Of a DNA stretch of 64,000 nt, positions 37,872-48,315 are shown piece after piece. Position numbers and translations under genes: made by a program. The stretch's first letter is position 1. The number at the start of each line of letters is the position of its first letter. The notes below the pieces were generated by a model, which searched no databases, had not been told where the DNA came from, and was given only the letters and a program-made list of their open reading frames with translations. Origin of the DNA: Alteromonas hispanica (GTDB taxonomy: Bacteria > Pseudomonadota > Gammaproteobacteria > Enterobacterales > Alteromonadaceae). The stretch spans positions 1-64,000 of the forward strand of contig NZ_JAAAWP010000012.1 in NCBI RefSeq assembly GCF_010500915.1, read 5' to 3'.

Positions 37872-37903
37872 CTTTTTAAGAACTTTGTAAGCAGAACGAG
37901 TGA

Positions 37904-39205
<1,302 letters not shown>

Positions 39206-39460
39206 TCATATGTGTAAGAAAATTAGGCGGGGATTCTACAAAATTCTACGCAAAGGATCATCTGTTTTTCGAACAAAAATACGTCACAGAGAACAAAGTG
39301 TCTTTAAGGAACCATAGTCAAAATCGTGCTTGTCGCGTTTTACACTAACTAACCCTCTCTTTTATAAAGAGTTAGTATGTAGCTAACCACTATCTTGAAG
39401 GATTAACCTGAACAAACGGTCAGCCTTTGAAAAAACCGCTTTTTCTGCGTCAAAAATATC

Positions 39461-39643
39461 CTATGCAAAAAATAATAAAAGCAACGCCCCCATTATCACC
39501 AATACCCCACCTATTCGACGCAACTCATTACTGGGCTGTTGGCTTAATTTCTGGAGATAGTTACGCCATTTGTTAGGGAATAAGAGCGGCCCAAGCCCCT
39601 CAATAATCAATACCATGGCCAGCGCGGGTAAGAACCATGACAT
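39461..39643 (-). CDS. yjeT: DUF2065 family membrane protein (YjeT)
   Basis: 60 residues, two membrane helices (about 4-20 and 42-59) with WRNYLQKLSQQPSNELRRIG between them; GLGPLLFP and RRIGGVLVIMG are DUF2065 features. A GGAGAGG ribosome site is upstream. Its role is unknown, but it usually sits between hflC and purA; here purA is downstream as expected while hflKC is not upstream. Confidence 0.85.
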   Translation of the reverse strand: MSWFLPALAMVLIIEGLGPLLFPNKWRNYLQKLSQQPSNELRRIGGVLVIMGALLLLFFA

Positions 39644-39695
39644 AGGGCCTCTCCTTTTTGTTAGTGCGTGTTTGTAACTGCGTATCAGTTAATTG

Positions 39696-40871
39696 TTAAA
39701 TCTTGCTTGAGTGCTTAGCCAGCGCGCTTAAATCAATATATTCAGGGGTATGATATAAACCAAAGCCAAAGCGCAAGCGACTTCCTCGGTAGTCGGTAAG
39801 AATATTATGCGCCTTGAGTGCGTTAGCTAGTTGCGCTGTTTCTTCTGCACTGCCTAGTTCAAATGTGAGGAAGTGGCCGCGCCGCGTTTCATCGCTCACC
39901 ACCAGCGCTTTTCTGGTGAGCTGCTGATGGTCACAATTATCAAGCTTTGACAAAAAGTGACGCTGAATAGCCATAACATGCTTATCTATGGCCTCCACAC
40001 TCAAGTTATTCTTATCAAATAATCGTAAAACTGCTCTCAACCTATACAATGCGGTAAAGTCCATGGTGGCACCAGCGAAACGCATGCCGTCGGTGCTATA
40101 TTGAACTTCTCCTGAACGAGGCTTATCTAGCGTGCCGAATTCAGCAAACCAGCCTGTATATCTCGGGCGTAAGGTGCACCCGTTTGGAATGTGGGCAAAA
40201 CACGCTCCTTCGCCAGCTTGTGCATACTTGTAACTACCAGATAAGTAAAAAGCGCGCTGCTCAATATTTCGAAGGCTGGTAGTCTTTGCCATAAATCCAT
40301 GGTAACCATCTATCACTATAAGGGTATCTTCGTTTTCTACGCTCTCTACAATGCCATCTAGATCTTCTACCACGTAACCTGAATTAAAAAACACGTGACT
40401 AAAAAACACTAAATTAGGCTGATGCGCCGATATAGCGGCTTTAAATCGTTCATTGAACGAGTCGAAAGGCTGCGTAGGTACGCTCACAATATTGATATTA
40501 TCGTGCTCGGCTAGGCGCGTAATTTGACGTTGAAAACTATGAAACTCACTGTCGGTAGAAACAACCGTAATAGCGTCAGAAAGGTCTAAACAACTCATAA
40601 TGCGATACAGTAATTCATGTGTGTTCGATGCAAATACAATCTGCTCGGGCAAGCTGGTGTCGATAATGCGGCTTATTTTACGTTGTAGTTCGGGTACTAA
40701 TGTTTCGAAAAAATACCCCCACTTCGCGTCGACATAGCGCGCACTGTCGTCCCAGTATTCAATCATGGCGTCTTTGGTGCAGTCTGGCCAAAAATAATGA
40801 CTGTGGCACGTATACTGTTGCTTGCCTTCATTCGCCTCAAGAAAACCGGTATAAAATTGCTGATACGCCAT
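39696..40871 (-). CDS. Class V aminotransferase / kynureninase-like PLP enzyme
   Basis: 391 residues. The class V fold shows in SLPEQIVFASNTHELLYRIM, VVSTDSEFHSFQRQ, VFFSHVFFNSGYVVEDL, the aspartate loop LIVIDGYHGFM and the cofactor lysine in YLSGSYKYAQAGEGACF. The second half has GEVQYSTDGMRFAGATMDFT. It resembles kynureninases but the substrate cannot be named. It stands just upstream of yjeT, in the place where hflKC is found in other gammaproteobacteria, and diverges from the gene at 41089. Confidence 0.82.
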   Translation of the reverse strand: MAYQQFYTGFLEANEGKQQYTCHSHYFWPDCTKDAMIEYWDDSARYVDAKWGYFFETLVPELQRKISRIIDTSLPEQIVFASNTHELLYRIMSCLDLSDAITVVSTDSEFHSFQRQITRLAEHDNINIVSVPTQPFDSFNERFKAAISAHQPNLVFFSHVFFNSGYVVEDLDGIVESVENEDTLIVIDGYHGFMAKTTSLRNIEQRAFYLSGSYKYAQAGEGACFAHIPNGCTLRPRYTGWFAEFGTLDKPRSGEVQYSTDGMRFAGATMDFTALYRLRAVLRLFDKNNLSVEAIDKHVMAIQRHFLSKLDNCDHQQLTRKALVVSDETRRGHFLTFELGSAEETAQLANALKAHNILTDYRGSRLRFGFGLYHTPEYIDLSALAKHSSKI

Positions 40872-40977
40872 AACAAATTTCTCTTTATTTAGTCACACTT
40901 ACCTTAGCAAAACCCATCGTCGCTAGCATACAAACACGAAACTAAAAGCGTTGAAGGTGTAAAATGTTTAATCCACA

Positions 40978-40993
40978 GTATAAAATTTTATAC
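40978..40993. promoter_or_regulatory. 16-base perfect palindrome in divergent promoter region
   Basis: GTATAAAATTTTATAC lies between the divergent genes at 39696-40871 and 41089-41520, 107 bases from the first and 96 from the second. Its symmetry and position suggest an operator controlling one or both genes. Confidence 0.45.
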
Positions 40994-41088
40994 CTAATCG
41001 GATTTCCAACCGCAAAAAATGTGCTATAAAATTAAAGATAGGTATACGAAACAATACATTTTTAGCACAGAGCGGTAGTGAAGTAACA

Positions 41089-41520
41089 ATGCAATTTCCC
41101 CCTTATGGCAATTACTCTGTCGATATCTCTGGCAACGTGTTAGAAGTATTTGCTGTGGGCGCTTGGAATTTGAAAACAACTCAGATTTTTGTAGAGGAAA
41201 TGCACTCGCTTATAAAGCGTTTTGAGGGAAAACCTTGGGCCGCACTAATGGACGGTAGGCGCTGGGTGTTGGCAACACCAGATTGTCAGACATGCCTATC
41301 GGAAGCCATAAAAACTAACATTACTATGGGATTATGCCGCTCTGCCTATGTATTAGACAGCGGAATGGTGAAAAAAGCGCACCTTGAGCGCACTCATCCG
41401 TCTAAACAACGAGACCTTGAGTTTCCTACATACGAAAGACAATATTTTGAGCGGTATTTTCAGGCTCTTAATTGGCTTCACCAAGAGGGCTTTTCCCCAA
41501 TAAACAGCCCTTTAAAATAG
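41089..41520 (+). CDS. Hypothetical protein, possible SpoIIAA/STAS-like fold
   Basis: 143 residues from ATG 41089. The layout MQFPPYGNYSVDISGNVLEV, FAVGAWNLKTTQIFVEEMHS, KPWAALMDGRRWVLATPDCQ and GLCRSAYVLDSGMVKKAHLE follows alternating strands and helices like STAS-domain or SpoIIAA-like proteins, in which a DGR-like loop follows a central strand. The match is by secondary-structure pattern only. No leader or membrane segment. It is divergent from the aminotransferase gene. Confidence 0.55.
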   Translation: MQFPPYGNYSVDISGNVLEVFAVGAWNLKTTQIFVEEMHSLIKRFEGKPWAALMDGRRWVLATPDCQTCLSEAIKTNITMGLCRSAYVLDSGMVKKAHLERTHPSKQRDLEFPTYERQYFERYFQALNWLHQEGFSPINSPLK

Positions 41521-41638
41521 AGAAAACCACCCGCATGTTACCTGCAAATGAAAGCAAAACACGCAGCGCCGGCTAAAATTAGAACACTGCGTACAGAGCC
41601 AATCTACAGCACCAAGCTATAGCTATAGAAGACGTAGG

Positions 41639-42511
41639 TTAGTAAAGCAAGCTATAGACTTTACGACGATACTCAGATTTTAACGGATCGCCATCTGGAA
41701 GCGCGTTCATCATATCCATCATGAGTTGTCTTGCGTTGCCAAAACTCAACTCTTTTTTCAATACCGTGTATAGCAGCGCAAGAGCATCTTGTGATTTATT
41801 AGCCTGATGAAGCTGAACAGCTAAATCTACCTTTGCTTGTAAATCATCTGGATTAGCTTCAACCGTCGCCTGCAGCTGACGTATCTCCGGCGTATCAGCT
41901 GCCTGTTCTGCAAGCTCAACCTTTCCATTTAAGGTTTTAAAGCGAGAGTCCTGATCCACTAGTTTTATTTCGGACAGCAACTGCTTGGCAACATCGATAG
42001 AGCCGGTTTCTATAAAACAATCAATCAGCATGTACTTCGCATTCACGTTATCAGCGTTTAGATCAACAGCCTCTTTAGCCGCTGGTAATGCCGCTGCATA
42101 ATCGCCTTGTTGAATAGCTTTACCTGCTGTTGCAAGAAGCTCATCTTCTGGATTAGGTAAATACTTCTGCAACATTTCACGAATTTGTGGCTCGCCCTGC
42201 ACGCCAGCAAAGCCATCTACAGGTTGACCGTTTTGAACCACCATAACGGTAGGTAAGTTACGAATACCAAACTGAGCGGCAACTTCTTGCTGCGCCTCGC
42301 AGTCTACCTTTGCGAGTATCATATGCTGACTGTATTCACCAGCAAGCTTTTCTAATATGGGTAGAAGGTCCTTACACGGCTCGCACCACGGGGCCCAAAA
42401 ATCGATAAGCACCAGCTTCTCTTGTGATGCCTCAACTATAATTTGCTGAAAATTTTCTACTGTAATATCAACAATAGTTGCCTGTGTGTTAGCAATTATA
42501 TTTTCCATCAT
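41639..42511 (-). CDS. cnoX: CnoX/YbbN-type thioredoxin with TPR domain
   Basis: 290 residues. Residues 15-115 form a thioredoxin domain with the active site FWAPWCEPCKDLLP and the cis-proline RNLPTVMV; residues 130-290 are TPR-like helices (GDYAAALPAAKEAVDLNADN). This layout is that of CnoX, a chaperone-redox protein that guards clients and hands them to GroEL or DnaK. E. coli CnoX lacks one active cysteine, whereas a full CxxC is kept here, so it may still act as a redox enzyme. Confidence 0.88.
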   Translation of the reverse strand: MMENIIANTQATIVDITVENFQQIIVEASQEKLVLIDFWAPWCEPCKDLLPILEKLAGEYSQHMILAKVDCEAQQEVAAQFGIRNLPTVMVVQNGQPVDGFAGVQGEPQIREMLQKYLPNPEDELLATAGKAIQQGDYAAALPAAKEAVDLNADNVNAKYMLIDCFIETGSIDVAKQLLSEIKLVDQDSRFKTLNGKVELAEQAADTPEIRQLQATVEANPDDLQAKVDLAVQLHQANKSQDALALLYTVLKKELSFGNARQLMMDMMNALPDGDPLKSEYRRKVYSLLY

Positions 42512-42716
42512 GCGCGCCTTTTTCTTATCAAATTCATGACGAGGAATATGGGGTAGTTATTCTCAAAATACAAGGCTGTCTGCACTTTATAGCGTTAGCA
42601 CTGCTCTTGCCTCTGTGAGCATTTGTCGTGCAAACGACATTGTTCACTATGGCAACATGTTAATTTAGTGTAAATTGAGATGCCGTTTTAACTTAATCAC
42701 GATAGAGCGTAACACC

Positions 42717-43049
42717 ATGAGCAATGAAATACCCACCGAGCAGCGTTTTAAATCGTTTGATGAATTTTATCCGTTTTATCTTGCGGAACATAGAGATGCA
42801 ACGTGCAGAACCCTCCACTTTATTGGTTCTTGGTTGGTGCTTGCCATTATTGCGATAGCCGTATTTAGTAATGCATTTATTTATCTTTGGTTAATTCCGC
42901 TTGTAGGCTATGGATTTGCTTGGGTAGGACATTTTTTCTTTGAGAAAAACAAACCCGCAACCTTCCAATATCCCCTTTACAGTTTTATAGGCGACTGGGT
43001 GATGTTTAAAGACATTTTAGTAGGAAAGATAAGCCTTAAAAACAGATGA
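42717..43049 (+). CDS. DUF962 / Mpo1-like membrane protein
   Basis: 110 residues from ATG 42717. The conserved YPFYLAEHRDATCRTLHFIG, VGYGFAWVGHFFFEKNKPAT and YPLYSFIGDWVMFKD are the DUF962 motifs, with three invariant histidines. Yeast Mpo1 of this family is an iron-dependent dioxygenase of fatty acid alpha-oxidation. Two or three membrane segments are visible at about 37-58 and 60-75. It is alone; bacterial function is not established. Confidence 0.87.
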   Translation: MSNEIPTEQRFKSFDEFYPFYLAEHRDATCRTLHFIGSWLVLAIIAIAVFSNAFIYLWLIPLVGYGFAWVGHFFFEKNKPATFQYPLYSFIGDWVMFKDILVGKISLKNR

Positions 43050-43244
43050 GCTGCGTTGTTTATCACATCTCAATGTAACTTTGCCGCACACAGATGACAC
43101 GAGTGAAAACAACAGGCTATGTTATGTGTAGAAGATAATGATACTTTGCTCAATGACGTATTTTGGCAAATTGGTGTGGTGTAACTGCCTCACTAATACG
43201 ATATTTACGCCTTAAAATGCAGTAATAACAAAAAAGGATAATCT

Positions 43245-45356
43245 ATGTCTGCTCACCCTTCTGAGGCTCGCAAACGTTCAACAGCAGCATGCGCTGTAAT
43301 GACCGCCTTATGCGTTAGCATAATGCCCACATTCGCAGCCGATAACCCATCTGTTGATGGCGCCGATGCGAGTCATAACACATTAACCTACAATGACACT
43401 TTTAATTTAGAGTTTGTCTCAAACCCGCAATTTATCAACGATAATACGGTTATCTACAGCCGCCAAAGTTTAGACATTATGACTGACGGCAGGCAAGCCA
43501 GATTATGGCAAGTGGACATAAAGTCAGGAAAACATCGGCCATTTATTGCTCAAGATGAAAGCGTTTCTCAAGCAACGCTTTCCCCTAATCGCAACATTCT
43601 TGCGTACACGAAAGCTGTCGATGGCAGAACACAGCTGCATTTGTATTATCTCGATACTCAGCAGTCTGTTCGCCTTACTAATACCGACGAGGCCCCCGGG
43701 AATTTAACGTGGTCGCCTGACGGTGAAACGCTGGCCTTTAGCCTGTTTACTGAAGAGAAAAACACGCCAATATTCACCGCTATGCCATCAAAGCCTGAAG
43801 GGGCTAAGTGGGCTGAACAAGCAACGTACATTGATACTACGCAATACCGCGGCGATGGCAGAGGCTACCTGCGTGAAGGATATAATCAAATATACGTGCT
43901 GCCTGTTGAAGGTGGTACGCCACGACAATTAACTACAGGTAAATTCCCCAGTGGCGGCTCACTGTCGTTCTCAAAAGACGGCGATTGGATTTATTTCGCA
44001 ACACCTAATCGAGAAGATTACGCGTTGCATCCACTTTTTAGCGACATCTATAGAGTTAAGGTAACCACAGGTGAAACTGAGCAAGTAACCAGTATGGAAG
44101 GACCTGAAGGCTCTCCTTCCTTAAGCCCAGACGGTAAGTATCTCGCCTTTAGTCATGTCAATGATCGCAAGTTGTCATATCAAAATAGCGACTTAATGAT
44201 TATGGAACTTAAAAGTGGCGATATCACGCGACTGACTGAGTCTTTGGATCGCGCTGTTGGAGACTTCGAATGGCGAAAAGATAGTCGCGGCCTTATTTTT
44301 TCTTATCTCGACGAAGGCCACAACAAGTTAGCTGCGGTAAATCTTAAAGGTGATGTTAGTCCGCTAGATGTGTCTATGGGTGGTCAGTCTCTTGGCAGAC
44401 CTTACACCTCAGGCGCATTTGCAGTTAGTGATGAAGGGACCATTGTTTACACAAGCGCCGCAAGGAGTATGCCTGGCGACCTTACCTTATATCGCAAACG
44501 CGGTGATGATAAGGCATTGACCAATCTTAATGAGGACGCGCTTGGTCACAAAGATCTCGCTGAAGTGATTGATTTAAGCGTGGTTTCGAGTGTTGATGAA
44601 AGAGAAATTGACGCCTGGGTTGCACTACCTCCTGGCTTTGATAAGACCAAAAAGTACCCACTAATCTTAGAGATCCACGGCGGCCCTCATGCGGCTTATG
44701 GCCCGCATTTCGCCATGGAAATTCAATTGATGGCTGCTCAGGGGTACGTGGTGGTATGGTCTAATCCACGTGGAAGTAGCTCTTATGGCGAAGACTTTGG
44801 CAATTTAATACATCACAACTACCCTTCTGAAGACTACAACGACCTTATGGATGTGGTAGATGCCGTTATTGATAAGGGTTACGTAGACACAGACAACCTA
44901 TTTATTACTGGTGGTTCAGGCGGCGGTGTGCTTACCGCTTGGTCTATTGGCAAAACAGATCGTTTCGCCGCTGCAGTGGTTGCAAAGCCTGTAATTAACT
45001 GGATGAGCTTTGCTTTAACCGCCGACGCATACCCGTTCTTTAGCCAATATTGGATGGCTGATATGCCCTGGAATATTGCAGATAAATTGTGGAAGCGCAG
45101 CCCTCTTTCCTTGGTGGGCAATGTGACTACGCCTACTATGTTGTTAACCGGAGAATCGGATTATCGCACTCCCATCAGCGAGTCTGAACAATATTATCAA
45201 GCATTAAAACTTCAAGGCGTCGATGCCGCCATGGTAAGAATACCCGGCGCATCTCATGGCATAGCCAGTCGGCCGTCTAGGCTAATACAAAAAGTCGGGA
45301 ATATTCTTGCGTGGTTCGAGCGCTATAAAAGCGACGCACAGCACGAGGATAAATAG
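43245..45356 (+). CDS. S9-family prolyl oligopeptidase, secreted
   Basis: 703 residues. AAGGA lies before ATG 43245. Residues 1-31 are a signal peptide ending TFAADN. Residues 50-440 are WD40-like beta-propeller repeats (LSPNRNILAYTK, LTWSPDGETLAFS, PSLSPDGKYLAFS), and 450-700 is the alpha/beta hydrolase domain with GGSGGGVLTAW (serine near 557), TGESDYRTPISES (aspartate) and PGASHGIASRP (histidine). It is an acylaminoacyl or dipeptidyl peptidase-like enzyme that trims peptides in the periplasm. A terminator follows. Confidence 0.92.
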   Translation: MSAHPSEARKRSTAACAVMTALCVSIMPTFAADNPSVDGADASHNTLTYNDTFNLEFVSNPQFINDNTVIYSRQSLDIMTDGRQARLWQVDIKSGKHRPFIAQDESVSQATLSPNRNILAYTKAVDGRTQLHLYYLDTQQSVRLTNTDEAPGNLTWSPDGETLAFSLFTEEKNTPIFTAMPSKPEGAKWAEQATYIDTTQYRGDGRGYLREGYNQIYVLPVEGGTPRQLTTGKFPSGGSLSFSKDGDWIYFATPNREDYALHPLFSDIYRVKVTTGETEQVTSMEGPEGSPSLSPDGKYLAFSHVNDRKLSYQNSDLMIMELKSGDITRLTESLDRAVGDFEWRKDSRGLIFSYLDEGHNKLAAVNLKGDVSPLDVSMGGQSLGRPYTSGAFAVSDEGTIVYTSAARSMPGDLTLYRKRGDDKALTNLNEDALGHKDLAEVIDLSVVSSVDEREIDAWVALPPGFDKTKKYPLILEIHGGPHAAYGPHFAMEIQLMAAQGYVVVWSNPRGSSSYGEDFGNLIHHNYPSEDYNDLMDVVDAVIDKGYVDTDNLFITGGSGGGVLTAWSIGKTDRFAAAVVAKPVINWMSFALTADAYPFFSQYWMADMPWNIADKLWKRSPLSLVGNVTTPTMLLTGESDYRTPISESEQYYQALKLQGVDAAMVRIPGASHGIASRPSRLIQKVGNILAWFERYKSDAQHEDK

Positions 45357-45412
45357 TAACGCGAAACGCGAATTTAACGCTTCAAGCTTAAACCGCCGTT
45401 TCATAAAAAGAC

Positions 45413-45453
45413 AAAAGCCGAGATAACATTGCGAGTTGTCTCGGCTTTTTTAT
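45413..45453. terminator. Bidirectional rho-independent terminator
   Basis: AAGCCGAGATAAC and GTTGTCTCGGCTT form a 13-base stem (one G-T pair) with an ATTGCGA loop, followed by TTTTTTATT on the + strand and a run of T on the minus strand. It separates the convergent peptidase and PQQ dehydrogenase genes. Confidence 0.88.
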
Positions 45454-45490
45454 TGCTTCAATAAGCTGGCGGAGTTAGCTACTCATTGGT

Positions 45491-45551
45491 TTCTTAGTTA
45501 CTTAGTTACTTAGCTACTTAGTTACTTACTTAGTTAGTGTTACTTAGTTAG
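45491..45551. repeat. Short tandem repeat of CTTAGTTA type
   Basis: Seven or so imperfect copies of an eight-base unit (CTTAGTTA, with CTTAGCTA and shortened forms) run through the end of the PQQ dehydrogenase gene. The unit equals the last codons and stop of that gene read in reverse (ACTAAGTAA), so it has probably grown by slippage from them. Confidence 0.75.
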
Positions 45552-46670
45552 TTTGAGTACTTTACCGTTCGGCGCATCGGTTAAAAGGTAAATTGCACCT
45601 TTACTATCAACATCAACGTCTCTAATACGCGCGCCATTCTCGCGCAAGTATTCGTGTTGCTTAGCAGGCTTTCCGTTTTCTATTTCCACTCTGCGAAGAT
45701 GGGTGAATTTAAGCGAGCCTACTAAAATGTCGCCTTGCCATTCTTTAAACATATCACCAATGTAAAAAGTCAGCCCGCTTGGTGCGATAGAAGGGTCCCA
45801 ATAAAGCCAAGGTTGCTCCATGCCCTCCATATGGGTTTTATCACTGATAATTTCACCGCTGTAGTCAATGCCGTAGGTAATTTTTGGCCAACCGTAATTA
45901 GCGGCTTTCTTGATAACATTGATTTCATCGCCACCTTTCGGCCCGTGCTCCATTGCCCAAACAGCACCGGTTTGCGGATGTACCGTTACCCCTTGAACAT
46001 TTCGATGGCCATAACTAAATACTTCAGGAGCGTCGCCATCGATGAAGGGATTATCTCCAGGCACGCTTCCGTCACGATTTATGCGCACAATACTCCCAAA
46101 GTGATTGTTCGTATTTTGTGCCTCTTTCATGTATTTGTAGCGATCGCCAAGAGTAATGTAAAGCGACTTATCAGCATCGAACACAAGTCGACAGCCAAAG
46201 TGAAACCCATTATCTATAACAGGTGAGGCACTAAAAATAACCTCAACGTTTTCAAGTTTATTATTAGCTAGCGTTGCTTTTGCCACACTACTGCTACTAC
46301 CAGCTTGGCCATCGTCTGAGGGTTTGCTGTAGCAGAAGTACACAGTATTATTTTCGCTAAAGTCCGGATCAACAGTGATATCAAGCATTCCGCCCTGATT
46401 ATTCGCAACCACCTCAGGCACATTTTCTAAACGTTCCGATAGCACGCCGTCTTTTGTCAAACGACGAATACCGCCAGCGCGTTCGGTCACTAACATGTCT
46501 CCACTTGGTAGAAAAACCATTCCCCAAGGATGCTCAAGGCCCTCCGCGAGAGTGGTTACTGTTATAGCGTCTGTTGTTGGTGAGTCGTTGTGGCTATTGG
46601 CGTTTACGCTTTGGCTTACCGCTAAACTTATACTACATAGGCTTAGTAACCCAATTGCAGACTTTCTCAT
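45540..46670 (-). CDS. PQQ-dependent sugar dehydrogenase (soluble GDH/Asd type)
   Basis: 376 residues. The start at 46670 is chosen for a TGAGGT site and the signal peptide MRKSAIGLLSLCSISLAVSQ. The beta-propeller is shown by LEHPWGMVFLPSGDMLVTER, NNQGGMLDITVDPDFSENNT, HFGCRLVFD, NIQG-like GHRNVQGVTVHPQTGAVWAM and EHGPKGGDEINVIKKAANYG, with GWP and the HIR-like RDVDVDSKGAIYLLTD. The histidine after FHFG acts as base in this family. It oxidises aldose sugars in the periplasm with PQQ. PQQ synthesis genes are not in the window. The C terminus runs into a tandem repeat. Confidence 0.9.
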   Translation of the reverse strand: MRKSAIGLLSLCSISLAVSQSVNANSHNDSPTTDAITVTTLAEGLEHPWGMVFLPSGDMLVTERAGGIRRLTKDGVLSERLENVPEVVANNQGGMLDITVDPDFSENNTVYFCYSKPSDDGQAGSSSSVAKATLANNKLENVEVIFSASPVIDNGFHFGCRLVFDADKSLYITLGDRYKYMKEAQNTNNHFGSIVRINRDGSVPGDNPFIDGDAPEVFSYGHRNVQGVTVHPQTGAVWAMEHGPKGGDEINVIKKAANYGWPKITYGIDYSGEIISDKTHMEGMEQPWLYWDPSIAPSGLTFYIGDMFKEWQGDILVGSLKFTHLRRVEIENGKPAKQHEYLRENGARIRDVDVDSKGAIYLLTDAPNGKVLKLTK

Positions 46671-46801
46671 GTGTACCTCAATGCTTGTTGGGGCTCGTTC
46701 ACGAGCCATAAACCTAACTTCTCACGTCCACCAAGTTCGTCTCTATGGCAGGCGCTTTAAAAGTCAGGTTTTGAAAGTTTGTTGGAACAGAGTATACAAA
46801 A

Positions 46802-46826
46802 AAGGGTACAGCATAGCTGTACCCTT
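46802..46826 (-). terminator. Terminator of dps
   Basis: AAGGGTACAGC and GCTGTACCCTT form an eleven-base perfect stem with a three-base loop, followed on the minus strand by TTTTTTGT. It lies about 120 bases beyond the dps stop codon. Confidence 0.85.
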
Positions 46827-46946
46827 AGTTTTATTCGTCGCAGTTTATCTGGAAATACTCGCTTTTAACTAGTTTATGTATATTTCGCTACAAGCAAACC
46901 CGATATATAGTCTCATTAAAAGGCTAACAAACTTCTACTAATCGCT

Positions 46947-47420
46947 TTATTTTGGAAGCGTTGCGCGAAGCATCCACGCTGTTTTTTCATGCACACGCAT
47001 TCGGTCACCAATGAGTGCAGCAGAAGACTCATCGTCGGCACCTTGGGCAAGCTTTAACGACTCTCGACAAGTTTTTACCACTTGCTCGTGACCGTGGGTT
47101 AGTAAACGCACCATTTCTGTAGCTTCAGGTACACCATCAACTTCCTCAATAGCGCTAAGCTCTGCAAACGCTTTATAGGTTCCTGGAGCAGCAACGCCTA
47201 ATGTACGAATTCGCTCTGCAATTTCATCAACCGCTTCTGCAAGTTCGGTGTAGTGCTCTTCAAACATTAAATGCAATTCCCGAAACTGGGGTCCTTCTAC
47301 GTTCCAATGAAAGTTATGCGTTTGAAGATATAGGGTATAAGAGTCGGCTAACAGCTTTTTAAGGCCGTGTGCTACTTCGCTACGATCACTTTCTGAAATT
47401 CCAATGTCTATCTTGCTCAT
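46947..47420 (-). CDS. dps: Dps, DNA-binding ferritin-like protein
   Basis: 157 residues. [18 protein letters not shown] has the ferroxidase histidine and the following [26 protein letters not shown] the acidic residues of the diiron site shared between subunits. The end [14 protein letters not shown] is typical. Dps forms dodecamers that store iron and shield DNA during starvation or peroxide stress. A GGAGCG ribosome site precedes the gene. An inverted repeat at 47529-47547 about 110 bases upstream may serve in control. Confidence 0.95.
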   Translation of the reverse strand: MSKIDIGISESDRSEVAHGLKKLLADSYTLYLQTHNFHWNVEGPQFRELHLMFEEHYTELAEAVDEIAERIRTLGVAAPGTYKAFAELSAIEEVDGVPEATEMVRLLTHGHEQVVKTCRESLKLAQGADDESSAALIGDRMRVHEKTAWMLRATLPK

Positions 47421-47528
47421 GTTTCGCTCCTTAACACTTTTGAAAAAGTCGTTAGCTATTTCGCTGACCGTATGAGTAAAGAATACGCTAAAGCTTAGTA
47501 TAAATAACGCGTATTAAGTTGATTGTGA

Positions 47529-47547
47529 TCATCTAATTTATAGATGA
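47529..47547. promoter_or_regulatory. Inverted repeat upstream of dps
   Basis: TCATCTA-ATTTA-TAGATGA is a perfect seven-base inverted repeat with a five-base spacer, lying between the end of the copper chaperone gene and dps. No T run follows on the minus strand, so an operator for dps is a fair guess. Confidence 0.4.
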
Positions 47548-47580
47548 CCTAAAACCTTTTTCAATGATAATGTGTCATCG

Positions 47581-48111
47581 CTAATGGTGACCGTGATGCT
47601 GCATACCTTTATTCTCTTCTTTTACTGGTAACACCACATGCAGGTCTTTGAGAGAATCGAAGCTCAACGTAAGCTTCACTTCACTACCTGCTTGCAAACC
47701 GTTTTTAAGACCCATTAACATAATGTGATACCCACCAGGCGCGAAAGCTATATGCCCGTTTGCCGCCACACTGACTCCTTTGTCTACGTGGCGCATACGC
47801 ATAACGTCGCCCTGCATCTCTGTGGTGTGAATTTGCGCCTCATCTGCTACTTCTTCATCGACACTTACGCTGACAAAGCGAACTTCATTTTCAGACATAT
47901 TGTGAAGAGTAAAATACATTGCGGCAGTTTTCGCCATTGGAAATGTAGCTCGGGCATAGCCGTCTTTTAATACAATCTGAGCGTTGTCTTCAACTGTTTC
48001 ATCATGGCTATTGCCACCGTGTGCAAAAGCTGTCATGGAGACGAACGACATCATGCAAATCAACAAGGTTGAGCGTTGTAGAAAACACAGCGAAAAAGAA
48101 ATAGGGGACAT
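47581..48111 (-). CDS. PCu(A)C copper chaperone
   Basis: 176 residues. A signal peptide (about 1-30, ending AFAHGG) precedes the PCu(A)C domain: YARATFPMAKTAAMYFTLHN, EAQIHTTEMQGDVMRMRHVD and FAPGGYHIMLMGLKN. The HTTEM, MRMRHV and HIMLM histidines and methionines bind Cu(I). Such proteins deliver copper to cytochrome oxidase in the periplasm. The histidine-rich tail (MQHHGHH) could hold additional copper. No oxidase gene is adjacent. Confidence 0.92.
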   Translation of the reverse strand: MSPISFSLCFLQRSTLLICMMSFVSMTAFAHGGNSHDETVEDNAQIVLKDGYARATFPMAKTAAMYFTLHNMSENEVRFVSVSVDEEVADEAQIHTTEMQGDVMRMRHVDKGVSVAANGHIAFAPGGYHIMLMGLKNGLQAGSEVKLTLSFDSLKDLHVVLPVKEENKGMQHHGHH

Positions 48112-48178
48112 TGAGATATTGCTCCGTTAAGGTTAACGGAACTAGTTTACGTAAGAATTACGTAATACAAAAGAAAAA

Positions 48179-48254
<76 letters not shown>

Positions 48255-48315
48255 ACACTTTTTAAAACTGCTGCCTAGACAGCGGATGCGTATTCTAGCG
48301 ATAAAAAGTTGACTG

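Noticed and set aside
41639..42511. CnoX-like gene as an ordinary thioredoxin
   Set aside because: The C-terminal TPR region of about 160 residues and the length of 290 residues fit CnoX; trxA itself lies at 56024-56350.
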